Source: Hyphomicrobiales bacterium
GTDB lineage: Bacteria > Pseudomonadota > Alphaproteobacteria > Rhizobiales > Xanthobacteraceae
NCBI GenBank assembly: GCA_027307405.1
Contig: DAHUXA010000018.1
Span: forward strand, 1 to 36,941
DNA length: 36,941 nt
Reading direction: 5' to 3'
The position numbers and the translations under genes are program-made. Below, one piece after another: positions 1 through 6,013 of this stretch. Numbering within the stretch: position 1 is the first letter of the stretch; every line of letters begins with the position of its first letter. Under the pieces are notes generated by a model, which did not search any database, had not been told where the DNA came from, and saw nothing but the letters and a program-made list of their open reading frames with translations.

Positions 1-1
1 C

Positions 2-949
2 GGCGCAGTGGCCTACGGCATTGCGCGCGATCTCGTACTCGGCCTGGAAGTCGTGCTGGCGGACGGCCGGCTCATGAACCTTCTGTCGAAACTAAAAAAG
101 AACAATACCGGCTATGACCTTCGGCATATCTTCGTCGGCGCAGAAGGCACGCTTGGCATCATCACTGCTGCGGTGGTGAAAATGTTTCCGCGTCCGCGCG
201 CGGTCGAAACCGCCTTTATCGGGGTGCCCTCCCCGGCTGCCGCTGTGAAGCTGCTCAATCTGGCGCAGGCGCGCGTCGGCGGCACGGTGACCAGTTTCGA
301 GCTAATCGTCCGTGAGGTGATCGAATTCGCGCTCAAGCACGCGCATGGAGCGCGCGACCCGCTCACCGGCAAGCACCCTTGGTATGTGCTGATGGAAGTC
401 TCATCGCAGCATGGCGAGGCTTTGCGCGAAAGCGTCGAGCAGCTGCTGGCCGACGCCGGCGCCAAGGGCCTGGTCGAGGACGCGACGATCGCAGCCAGCC
501 TCGATCATGCGAAGGCGTTCTGGCACTTGCGCCATATACTACCGGAAGCGCAGAAGCCGGAGGGCGGATCGATCAAAGCGGACGTTTCTGTTCCGGTGGC
601 GTCGGTTCCTGAATTTCTGGCCGAGGCAAGCGCGGCGGCCAAGGCGATCGTTCCGGGCTGCCGCCCGGTGCCGTTCGGTCATCTTGGCGACGGCAACGTG
701 CATTTCAATGTCAGCCAGCCGGTCGGTGCCGATCCTGCGCAATTCCTTGCGCGCTGGGGCGAAGTCAACGATGTCGTGAACAAGATCGTGCTGAAATACG
801 GCGGTTCGATTTCAGCCGAGCACGGTATCGGCAGGCTCAAGCGCGACTCGTTGGCGAAAGTGAAGGATCCGGTCGCGCTCGAGCTGATGCGTGGTCTAAA
901 GCGCATGCTCGATCCCAACGGCATCCTTAATCCGGGCAAGGTGCTCTAG
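2..949 (+). CDS. FAD-binding oxidase, GlcD/D-lactate dehydrogenase type, C-terminal part (5' truncated)
   Basis: Flavin-dependent 2-hydroxyacid oxidase or dehydrogenase of the GlcD/Dld type, which oxidises substrates such as glycolate or D-lactate. The frame is open to the window edge. The first residues (GAVAYGIARDLVLGLEVV) match the end of the FAD_binding_4 domain, so the GTG at 8 is probably internal and the gene begins outside the window. The rest is a typical FAD-oxidase_C domain: the segment with FGHLGDGNVHFNV near residue 220 and the end of the domain with SAEHGIGRLKRD, followed by a C-terminal DPNGILNPGKVL. The exact substrate cannot be read from the sequence. It converges on the cupredoxin gene with only 8 bases between the stops. 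Confidence 0.9.
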   Translation, partial: GAVAYGIARDLVLGLEVVLADGRLMNLLSKLKKNNTGYDLRHIFVGAEGTLGIITAAVVKMFPRPRAVETAFIGVPSPAAAVKLLNLAQARVGGTVTSFELIVREVIEFALKHAHGARDPLTGKHPWYVLMEVSSQHGEALRESVEQLLADAGAKGLVEDATIAASLDHAKAFWHLRHILPEAQKPEGGSIKADVSVPVASVPEFLAEASAAAKAIVPGCRPVPFGHLGDGNVHFNVSQPVGADPAQFLARWGEVNDVVNKIVLKYGGSISAEHGIGRLKRDSLAKVKDPVALELMRGLKRMLDPNGILNPGKVL

Positions 950-957
950 CCGCACCC

Positions 958-1275
958 TTATTGCGTTACGATCACGCGCCCTTTCATATTGGGATGAAAC
1001 TTGCAGAAGTAGTCGGTCGTCCCTGGCTTGTTCGGCACCAGCCGCCCGGTTTGTTTCGGCGCGAGGGTGACATTCCAATCGCCGTTGGTGGCCGTCGCGG
1101 TATGCGCGAAGGCATCCTTGTTCACCCACTCGATCGTGTCGCCGACCTTGGCGTTCACATCAACAGGCGCGAACTCGAGCTTATCGACAGTCACTTGAAT
1201 CGTCTCCGCCTGCGCCGGGACGGACAGCAGCCCGAGCGCAACCAAAGCGGCGAGGCTGATCCGTCCCGGTCTCAC
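958..1275 (-). CDS. Periplasmic cupredoxin (type 1 copper protein)
   Basis: Small exported blue-copper protein of the plastocyanin/azurin-like fold, expected to carry electrons in the periplasm. With the GTG start at 1275 it has 105 residues, beginning with a clean signal peptide that ends at about AQA-E24. The copper ligands are visible as His58 (FAHTA) and the C-terminal Cys91-x2-His94-x2-Met97 cluster. I chose 1275 over an ATG at 1323 because GAGGA lies 8 bases upstream and the longer form would overlap the preceding gene. It is the third gene of an apparent operon with the ECF sigma factor and the DUF4142 protein, 16 bases after the latter. Its redox partner is unknown. Confidence 0.9.
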   Translation of the reverse strand: MRPGRISLAALVALGLLSVPAQAETIQVTVDKLEFAPVDVNAKVGDTIEWVNKDAFAHTATATNGDWNVTLAPKQTGRLVPNKPGTTDYFCKFHPNMKGRVIVTQ

Positions 1276-1291
1276 GGCGAAAATCCTCGAT

Positions 1292-1813
1292 CTACTTGAC
1301 GTCGGAGACGACGTGTTCGGCATGCTGCTGATGGCCCTGGAAAATCTTCAGGCCGGTTTGCAGCAGACTCTTGAGCTCGGCGTTGTTCGCTGAGGGAATG
1401 AGCGTGTTTTCGAGCGCGCCGTTCACGGTCTTGTGGTAAGCGACCTCGTTGGCGACATACGCCTTGTCGAAGGCGGCGCCGTTGAGCTTGGCGAGCTCGT
1501 CGCGCTTTGCCGCCGCCTGTTTGGTCAGTGCGCGGCTGGTGTCGTTATCTTCCGGTTTCACGTTCAGCTTCTTGACCAGCGCAAGCGCCTGCTTGTTCAC
1601 CTCTGTGTGGTCGCGCACCATATCCTGGGCGAACTCGCGCACTTCCTTGTTCTTGGATTTATCCAGCGCCTGCTTGGCAGCATCGATGTCGAGCTGACCT
1701 GCCGTGTAGGCGATGTGCGCGATTTGTGGATCGGTCGGCTTGGCGCCTTGCGCGAGTAAAGGCGCGGACAGCAGGCAAAGCGTCGCAAGGCCTGCGGTTA
1801 ATCTGGCAATCAT
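1292..1813 (-). CDS. DUF4142 domain secreted protein
   Basis: 173-residue secreted protein of the DUF4142 family, a ferritin-like four-helix fold often found in alphaproteobacterial stress loci. The biochemical role is not known. A signal peptide occupies about residues 1-20. The remainder is helical, with repeated His/Glu-bearing helices (for example VRDHTEVNKQ and VANEVAYHKTV, and a His-rich C-terminus FQGHQQHAEHV) that could bind metal; that is inference. The ATG at 1813 has a perfect AAGGAGG five bases upstream, so a longer reading to 1897 is rejected. It lies 84 bases downstream of the ECF sigma factor gene and just upstream of the cupredoxin, suggesting one stress-induced envelope operon. 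Confidence 0.88.
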   Translation of the reverse strand: MIARLTAGLATLCLLSAPLLAQGAKPTDPQIAHIAYTAGQLDIDAAKQALDKSKNKEVREFAQDMVRDHTEVNKQALALVKKLNVKPEDNDTSRALTKQAAAKRDELAKLNGAAFDKAYVANEVAYHKTVNGALENTLIPSANNAELKSLLQTGLKIFQGHQQHAEHVVSDVK

Positions 1814-1897
1814 GGGAACCTCCTTGGTGCGGCCGTCAGGCCGTGCCGTGCATCGATGAGATGTTTGATGCAGCAGGGCGCCAGAGGTTCCCGGCAA

Positions 1898-2587
1898 TTA
1901 CCCGGTGCAGATAAGGCTAACCACTCTCTCGGTCATGCGTTGGCAGCGCTGGCCGCCAAAGGGGAAACTGCTGGTGAGCGCGGGACCAAGCTGCTTGTCC
2001 AGTTGCGCGCGCAACAACACACGTGCGCGGTGCAGCCGCGTTTTCACCGTCTCCGCCTGCAAGCCGAAAAGATCGGCGGTTTCCTCGACGCTCATTCCCT
2101 CGACGATGCGCGCAACGAACACGGCACGGAACGCATCGGGAAGCTCATCGATCGCCTGTTCGAGCACCGCACGAATTTCGCCTTGCGCCATGGTTTGCTC
2201 CGGATCGCTGGCGGCCGCCGAGGCTGGAAAGTTGATGATCTCCGCCTGATGGCGATTAACGCCGTAGGTTTCCCAATCCACCGTCGGGCGCCGGCGGCGT
2301 AAACGCCCCAGTGCCTCGTTCATGGCAATGCGCGTGATCCATGTGCCGAAGGCAGCGTCGCCTCGGAACAGATCGAGGCCGGTGAAGGCGCGGACGTAGG
2401 TCTCCTGCACGACATCCTCGGCCTCGGCGTCATTGCGCAGGATGCTCCGCGCAATGCGAAACAGGCGGCGATTGTATCGCTTGGTGATGGCGCGAACGGC
2501 GGCTTCGTCGCGCCCTCGCGCCAAACCCACCAGATCCTCATCGCTGAGCGTTTCGGCGGCGGCATGTTGAGCCTGCGTCACTGGCAT
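1898..2587 (-). CDS. ECF-type RNA polymerase sigma factor
   Basis: Extracytoplasmic-function sigma-70 factor that directs RNA polymerase to a small regulon. Region 2 lies at about residues 30-95 (AEDVVQETYVRAF and FGTWITRIAMNEAL) and region 4 at about 145-195 (FVARIVEGMSVEETADLFG and the helix-turn-helix VKTRLHRARVLL). A C-terminal tail of about 30 residues carries two Cys (RCQRM and SLICTG), which might sense redox state or bind metal; that is inference. The ATG has AGAGGA 8 bases upstream. No anti-sigma gene is adjacent: the following genes encode a DUF4142 protein and a cupredoxin. A perfect dyad lies 18-38 bases upstream of the start. Confidence 0.93.
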   Translation of the reverse strand: MPVTQAQHAAAETLSDEDLVGLARGRDEAAVRAITKRYNRRLFRIARSILRNDAEAEDVVQETYVRAFTGLDLFRGDAAFGTWITRIAMNEALGRLRRRRPTVDWETYGVNRHQAEIINFPASAAASDPEQTMAQGEIRAVLEQAIDELPDAFRAVFVARIVEGMSVEETADLFGLQAETVKTRLHRARVLLRAQLDKQLGPALTSSFPFGGQRCQRMTERVVSLICTG

Positions 2588-2604
2588 GGGTAGTGTCCTC
2601 TATT

Positions 2605-2625
2605 CTGATGCATTGGATGCATCAG
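2605..2625. promoter_or_regulatory. Perfect 9-bp inverted repeat upstream of the ECF sigma gene (operator candidate)
   Basis: Two perfect 9-base arms, CTGATGCAT and ATGCATCAG, are separated by TGG. The dyad lies 17 bases before the sigma factor start codon. On the minus strand a GGAACC, resembling the -35 element of many alphaproteobacterial ECF promoters, sits just upstream at 2640-2635, so the dyad would overlap the -10 and start region. No clear -10 partner was found. There is no T-run, which argues against a terminator. Confidence 0.5.
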
Positions 2626-2654
2626 CGCTTAAAAGGTTCCGGCGACCCGACAGG

Positions 2655-3413
2655 TCAAAACAAAACCCCCTGCCCGTCGTCCTTCTTGGCACGTTTGGCA
2701 GTGCGGGGTGGCGCAGCGAGTTCCGGTACCGGCGCGGCTTCGACCAGCGCTGAATTCCGTTCGACCAATTTCGGATTGTCGTTGGCGGTACGATTGACCG
2801 CGGTCGAGACCTCATAGGCCTCGAGCAGATCGTCGGAAGGCGGAGCAATCAGTACGGCGGCCGTCTCGGCATCGACCTTTGCGCAATCAAGCCACATATT
2901 GAAGGCGTCCGGCGGCACGACCACCGGCATCCGCTCATGAATGTCGGCAAGCGCACGGTTGGCCCGCGTCGTAACGATCGCGGCGGTTTCCAGCTCCTCG
3001 CCATTGGGCCCGGTCCAGGTTTCCCATAGGCCGGCGAAAGCGAGCGGCTGACCCGAGTTCGCGCGGACGTAATATGGCTGCTTGCGTGTGCCGGCCGCTT
3101 TCCACTCGTAGAAGCCGTCAGCAGGAATCAGGCAGCGCCGGTACTTCATCGCGGCGCTGAAGGCCGGCTTGTCGATCACCGATTCGCCACGAGCGTTGAT
3201 CAGCAAGGTGAAGTTTTTGGGGTCCTTCACCCACGACGGCAGCAGCCCCCAGCGCACCAGTGCGAACTGACGCTTGCCGTCCATCAAGCGAACAATCGCG
3301 ATGGGCTGGGTCGGCGCGATGTTGTAGCGCGGCGGAAAATTGGGCTGTTCGGGGTAGCCGAACAATGCCCGGATCGCCTCCGGCGCAGAAGTCACCGCAT
3401 AACGGCCGCACAT
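2655..3413 (-). CDS. yedK: SOS response-associated peptidase family protein (SRAP/YedK)
   Basis: SRAP-domain protein, the bacterial counterpart of HMCES, which forms a stable thiazolidine crosslink with abasic sites in single-stranded DNA. The start at 3413 gives the family N-terminus MCGRY, leaving the catalytic Cys2 exposed after Met removal; an upstream ATG at 3431 would bury it and is rejected. Other conserved elements are the RYNIAPTQ segment near residue 30, LINARGES, the GFYEW glutamate near residue 105 and the IHERMPV histidine near residue 160. The last 40 residues are a basic, low-complexity tail ending in KRAKKDDGQGVLF. No LexA-type box was seen upstream, so SOS control is not supported here. 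Confidence 0.93.
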   Translation of the reverse strand: MCGRYAVTSAPEAIRALFGYPEQPNFPPRYNIAPTQPIAIVRLMDGKRQFALVRWGLLPSWVKDPKNFTLLINARGESVIDKPAFSAAMKYRRCLIPADGFYEWKAAGTRKQPYYVRANSGQPLAFAGLWETWTGPNGEELETAAIVTTRANRALADIHERMPVVVPPDAFNMWLDCAKVDAETAAVLIAPPSDDLLEAYEVSTAVNRTANDNPKLVERNSALVEAAPVPELAAPPRTAKRAKKDDGQGVLF

Positions 3414-3691
3414 CGAGCCAGCCTCAACCATTGCGCGTTTAAGTGCAATTTATCGCCGTGAAAGTCTTTCATTCGACTATCGTAGCTAACCTAACTCGTC
3501 CTGATCTAACGTCTTTTCTCGGATGATTTAGTGGCTGGATTGCCAGGTTCAACCTTCTGCGACGGCGCCGCGGCGAGCCAAACCATCGATTTACAATGAC
3601 GTTTTACGCGCGGAGTAGTCGGGCTTCCGCGTTTTGGCCGCACGGCTGCCGGCAGTTTGAAAATTAAGTCTACCATCTCCATCTATGGTGC
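3414..3691. other. Intergenic region between yedK and a small hypothetical gene
   Basis: The 278 bases between two divergent genes are relatively AT-rich and must hold both promoters. I saw no coding frame, no alphaproteobacterial LexA box (GTTC-N7-GTTC) and no strong repeat. Confidence 0.4.
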
Positions 3692-3901
3692 ATGCACGAA
3701 GAATTTGACCCAACCGACTATTCGGTCGTCGTGAAGTTGCGAGGGACCCAACCTAAGCCCTGGCGATGGGAGATCTACTGTGCTGGTAAAGCTGGGCCGG
3801 TAGAGCGCTCGCCTGTCTTTTTTGAGAGCATGGCAGCGGCGGTCAAAGAAGGGAAAAAGGCCCTCGCGCAGTTGCTGGCGAAAGCAAAGCACGCCGCGTG
3901 A
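3692..3901 (+). CDS. Conserved small hypothetical protein (69 aa)
   Basis: Unassigned small soluble protein. The core (KPWRWEIYCAGKAGPVERS, then FFESMAAAVKEGKKALAQLL) resembles short conserved hypothetical proteins I associate with Bradyrhizobium and relatives, with a WRWEI beta-strand part followed by an amphipathic helix. No signal peptide, membrane segment or catalytic motif is visible. The nearby ATG at 3685 is in another frame. A weak hairpin follows the stop. Its function is unknown; possibly a nucleic-acid or partner-binding protein, but nothing in the sequence proves this. Confidence 0.7.
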   Translation: MHEEFDPTDYSVVVKLRGTQPKPWRWEIYCAGKAGPVERSPVFFESMAAAVKEGKKALAQLLAKAKHAA

Positions 3902-3905
3902 CCTA

Positions 3906-3923
3906 GACGCGCAATAGCGCGTC
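3906..3923 (+). terminator. Short GC hairpin after the 69-aa gene (weak terminator candidate)
   Basis: A perfect 7-bp stem (GACGCGC/GCGCGTC) with an AATA loop begins 4 bases after the stop codon. No T-tract follows, so it may only stabilise the transcript end. Confidence 0.3.
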
Positions 3924-3961
3924 CGCTTCGCGCGTACTAATCGAAAGACTCGCCGACCGGT

Positions 3962-4177
3962 CTACGCGAAAATGCGTCGATGCAGTAACGGCGCATCAGA
4001 TGCGGCGTGGTCCGGCACGATGCTGATGCGTTGGTCGCGACAGCGGCAAGGCACAGATTTTCGGCTGCTCAGATTTATCTTGCGACCGTTCGGCAAAACG
4101 ACATACCGCCGGATCATCGCCCCGCCGCCCTCGACCACGTATTTCGTGCCATCCGGAAAACTCTTTGGCAGACGCAT
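3962..4177 (-). CDS. Small hypothetical protein (71 aa)
   Basis: Unassigned. The protein begins MRLPKSFPDGTKYVVEGGG and continues RYVVLPNGRKINL, a pattern (short beta-strands in a 'xLPNGRKI' context) that resembles small conserved hypotheticals of Bradyrhizobiaceae. The C-terminal 30 residues are less typical (SVPCRCRDQ and a tail ending HRRIFA), so the 3' end may be altered by mutation. The ATG at 4177 is preceded by GGGGGTG; an in-frame extension to 4240 looks non-coding. A perfect dyad lies upstream at 4227-4248. No function can be assigned. Confidence 0.55.
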   Translation of the reverse strand: MRLPKSFPDGTKYVVEGGGAMIRRYVVLPNGRKINLSSRKSVPCRCRDQRISIVPDHAASDAPLLHRRIFA

Positions 4178-4226
4178 GTCACCCCCACTTTCTTTCGCCC
4201 AATGATACCGGACGGCAGTGGCACGG

Positions 4227-4248
4227 CTGCAATTTGGCAAAATTGCAG
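4227..4248. repeat. Perfect 9-bp inverted repeat (operator-like)
   Basis: The arms CTGCAATTT and AAATTGCAG are separated by GGCA. It lies 49 bases upstream of the 71-aa gene start and has the size of a binding site for a dimeric regulator. No T-run follows either arm. Confidence 0.4.
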
Positions 4249-4442
4249 TTATCCCCGTTCTGCACTCCGGCTGTGGCGGGAGACTTTTTTCGGCGTTGCC
4301 CGGGAGAATGTGTCGCCAGCGTGACCAACAATATTACCGCAGCGGTATTGAGTTGCTCCTGACCCGTCACTCTTTACCGCTAATTTTCCGTCGTCGATTT
4401 GGATTGTCTTATCCGGCTCGGCGCCGGACGTTCCAAATCACA

Positions 4443-4501
4443 TTGGTACGAGAGTACCAAGTTCGTGCGTAGGTGCCCCGGCCAACGTGCCGGGGCATTT
4501 T
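4443..4501 (+). ncRNA. Candidate small RNA 3' end: tetraloop hairpin plus intrinsic terminator
   Basis: A perfect 7-bp stem (TTGGTAC/GTACCAA) closed by a GAGA (GNRA) loop at 4443-4460 is followed 13 bases later by a strong terminator. No protein-coding gene on this strand ends here, so the terminator needs another transcript. The 5' end is not identified; no clear promoter was found. It could also be the relic of a lost gene. Confidence 0.3.
4474..4501 (+). terminator. Rho-independent terminator
   Basis: A 9-bp GC-rich stem (TGCCCCGGC with GCCGGGGCA, positions 4474-4482 and 4489-4497) with a 6-base loop is followed by TTTT. It is the best intrinsic terminator seen in the window. Confidence 0.7.
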
Positions 4502-4512
4502 ACGCCGATACC

Positions 4513-4749
4513 TCAGTTTGCCCGGCCGCCGCCCATTTCCTGTTGCCAGCGTTTAATTACCCCGAGCGGAAATTCACGCTCACCTAGGCCAACGCGCCGG
4601 CAGGCCTCGGGCCACATTTTGAGTAAGGCTTGATCGCGACGGAACAGCTCGCTTTGCGAGACCTCACCGACTTCAGAGCTCGGCCATTGTTCCGCTGCCA
4701 TTTTCAATAGCGCGATGAGTGGAGCTATATCTTTCTTCTCAGTCATCAT
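4513..4749 (-). CDS. Small hypothetical protein (78 aa)
   Basis: Unassigned soluble protein, mainly helical: a leading helix (DIAPLIALLKMAAEQW), then FRRDQALLKMWPEACRRVGL and a basic end KRWQQEMGGG. There is no signal peptide or membrane segment. An AAGGGG lies 7 bases before the first of two adjacent ATG codons, supporting the start at 4749. Codon use resembles that of neighbouring genes, and the opposite-strand frames over this region look random. It sits between the strong terminator and the tandem repeat. Function unknown. Confidence 0.55.
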   Translation of the reverse strand: MMTEKKDIAPLIALLKMAAEQWPSSEVGEVSQSELFRRDQALLKMWPEACRRVGLGEREFPLGVIKRWQQEMGGGRAN

Positions 4750-5067
4750 GGCTCATCCCCTTCCATTCCTCAGTAATCGGCAGAATAGACGCACCAATCA
4801 GATCCCGCAGTGCTGGCCATCACAAAAGAACGAAAAGAACGTATGTGATGCACGGGAGCATCAGCGCGGTACAGCTGAAAAATCGGGACTAGCCTGGATC
4901 GGCTGGATCGGTATTTAGGTCCGCTGGGGAACTTTGTGCAAAGCGGCAGTTCATTGGGAACGATGTGTCACAATTCATTGCGAACGATGTGTCAAATGAC
5001 ACCAAGGCACACCTCCATGAGAAGACGGCGTCCTATGCGTCGCCCGTGAATTGACGAGCTGGGAGTA
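4750..5067. other. Non-coding stretch with tandem repeat
   Basis: No gene was recognised in these 318 bases. The left half contains a short tandem CTGGATCGG pair near 4896-4912; the right half carries the 21-base tandem repeat described separately. It may be a scar of a mobile element. Confidence 0.4.
4950..4994. repeat. Two tandem copies of a 21-bp motif (possible IS end)
   Basis: The unit at 4950-4970 recurs at 4974-4994 with one mismatch (TTCATTGGGAA versus TTCATTGCGAA, both followed by CGATGTGTCA). A TGTCA-AA-TGACA dyad ends the second copy. Multiple short repeats ending in TGTCA resemble the termini of some insertion sequences such as IS21 relatives, but no transposase is present. Confidence 0.45.
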
Positions 5068-5373
5068 TCATCGGCCCAGCGTACCAATATAGGCCGCTAG
5101 GTCGCCTGTTTCGCCGTCGGTCGGCGAAAAGTTCATTTTCGGGTGCGGTCCGCGGATAGCATTTACGAGTAGTTCGGCGTTCGCTCCGTACTTTCTTGCA
5201 ATCGTCTCGAACGGCGGAGCTTGCGCGACGTCCTGACGTTGGCCAGGAGCTACGATATGACAAGCGGCGCACTGACTCTGTGCCAGACGTCTGCCGTATT
5301 CGGCATCGGCAGCGTGTGCGAACGATGCGGCCCAGATTGTGGCAAGCGCAATTACCATCAACTGCCGCTTCAT
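5068..5373 (-). CDS. Small periplasmic c-type cytochrome (class I, monohaem)
   Basis: 101-residue exported cytochrome c. A signal peptide covers about residues 1-22 (ending AHA-AD). The haem attachment motif is C35-A-A-C38-H39, and Met80 in HPKMNF is the likely sixth ligand; the C-terminal helix DLAAYIGTLGR matches the cytochrome c fold. It should shuttle electrons in the periplasm. The start codon overlaps the stop of the coiled-coil gene by ATGA, implying translational coupling. A perfect FNR/FixK-type box lies upstream of the pair, suggesting oxygen-linked control. The redox partner is not encoded nearby. Confidence 0.92.
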   Translation of the reverse strand: MKRQLMVIALATIWAASFAHAADAEYGRRLAQSQCAACHIVAPGQRQDVAQAPPFETIARKYGANAELLVNAIRGPHPKMNFSPTDGETGDLAAYIGTLGR

Positions 5374-5558
5374 TGCTCGCTTCCCCGACTGCCCCGTTGG
5401 TCCCGTTCAAGGCGGCGTCTTGCCGCTCTCAAACGTCGTGTCTCTTCGTCAAGCGTCTCAATTTTCTCGTCGAGCTGCATGATCTTTAATTTTGGCGCAC
5501 CGGTGCCTCGCAGCTTATCGAGCGCTTCACCGACGGACAGTTTGGTTGTTTCAGCCAT
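5370..5558 (-). CDS. Small coiled-coil hypothetical protein (62 aa)
   Basis: Short, highly charged, probably cytoplasmic protein. After an N-terminal KLSVGEALDKLRG segment, residues 28-55 (QLDEKIETLDEETRRLRAAR onward) form a predicted coiled coil with leucines in heptad spacing. There is no signal peptide. The ATG at 5558 has GAGGA 7 bases upstream. It ends in an ATGA overlap with the cytochrome c gene, so the two are likely co-expressed. The family is recalled as conserved in Bradyrhizobium-type genomes but has no known function; a role in cytochrome maturation or regulation would be speculation. Confidence 0.72.
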   Translation of the reverse strand: MAETTKLSVGEALDKLRGTGAPKLKIMQLDEKIETLDEETRRLRAARRRLERDQRGSRGSEQ

Positions 5559-5591
5559 GGCGGAATCCTCTACAGACGGATCGAAAACGAT

Positions 5592-5605
5592 TTGATCTAG
5601 ATCAA
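5592..5605. promoter_or_regulatory. FNR/FixK-type box, perfect palindrome
   Basis: TTGATCTAGATCAA matches the FNR/FixK consensus TTGAT-N4-ATCAA exactly. It is centred about 40 bases before the start codon of the coiled-coil/cytochrome c pair. Activation at the usual -41.5 position would put the transcript start at the annotated ATG, so the mode of control is unclear. Confidence 0.7.
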
Positions 5606-5696
5606 TGCAGCGGATTGGAATTGCAGTTTGTTTTTAGAAACGGTGGAGAAGCCCTTTGATTGGGCAATATGCGTAATTTACTTTTTCACCGTGCGC

Positions 5697-5732
5697 AGAC
5701 GCTCTCGGGCAGCCCCTAGCCTGAGAGCGTCT
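5697..5732. repeat. Long perfect hairpin, 14-bp stem
   Basis: AGACGCTCTCGGGC (5697-5710) pairs with GCCTGAGAGCGTCT (5719-5732), with one G-T wobble and an 8-base loop. No T-run follows on either strand. It is about 60-95 bases from a plausible rightward transcript start set by the FixK box. Confidence 0.6.
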
Positions 5733-6013
5733 CCTTGGCTAAACGGCCAAAGAAACTTCCCCCGTTTTCCTAGCGGCGTAGCTGTCCTTATGCGCTCTCG
5801 TTCTGCGCCGTGCATTTCCAGCCGAGCACGAGGTACAAAGCGCGCATCGAATAGCTGCCTAATGTCCGAGGCTAAATGGGGTTATAAATTGTTTAACGCC
5901 GTCGCACAGAAGAGTTAGCATTCTCGCCGCCCGGAAAGGACTCAAAAAGTAAGTGCAATTTAACCCCGCATCGTAACAGTGGCGGTCCGACCGTCTTCGG
6001 GGGTGGGGTCTCG

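Larger units (their letters stand above)
4178..4512. other. Gene-poor region with dyad, hairpin and terminator
   Basis: Between two minus-strand small genes I found no convincing coding sequence in 335 bases. It holds a 9-bp dyad at 4227-4248, a shorter TACCGC-A-GCGGTA dyad near 4338-4350, a hairpin with a GAGA tetraloop at 4443-4460 and a strong intrinsic terminator at 4474-4501 reading to the right. Confidence 0.5.
5559..6013. other. Intergenic region of 455 bases between divergent units
   Basis: Holds the FNR/FixK-type box (5592-5605) and a 14-bp hairpin (5697-5732). A possible frame on the plus strand (5628-5918) has poor composition and no ribosome binding site, and is not accepted. The remainder is somewhat AT-rich and shows nothing recognisable. 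Confidence 0.5.

Noticed and set aside
3414-3691. LexA (SOS) box upstream of yedK
   Set aside because: No GTTC-N7-GTTC type site was found here or just upstream of the tag and uracil-DNA glycosylase genes.
4715-4918. 67-codon frame on the plus strand near the small hypothetical genes
   Set aside because: Overlaps the start of the minus-strand 78-aa gene, lacks a ribosome binding site and its composition is not protein-like.
5628-5918. 96-codon plus-strand frame after the FixK box
   Set aside because: Begins without ribosome binding site, spans the perfect hairpin and has Arg/Ser-rich composition typical of chance frames.
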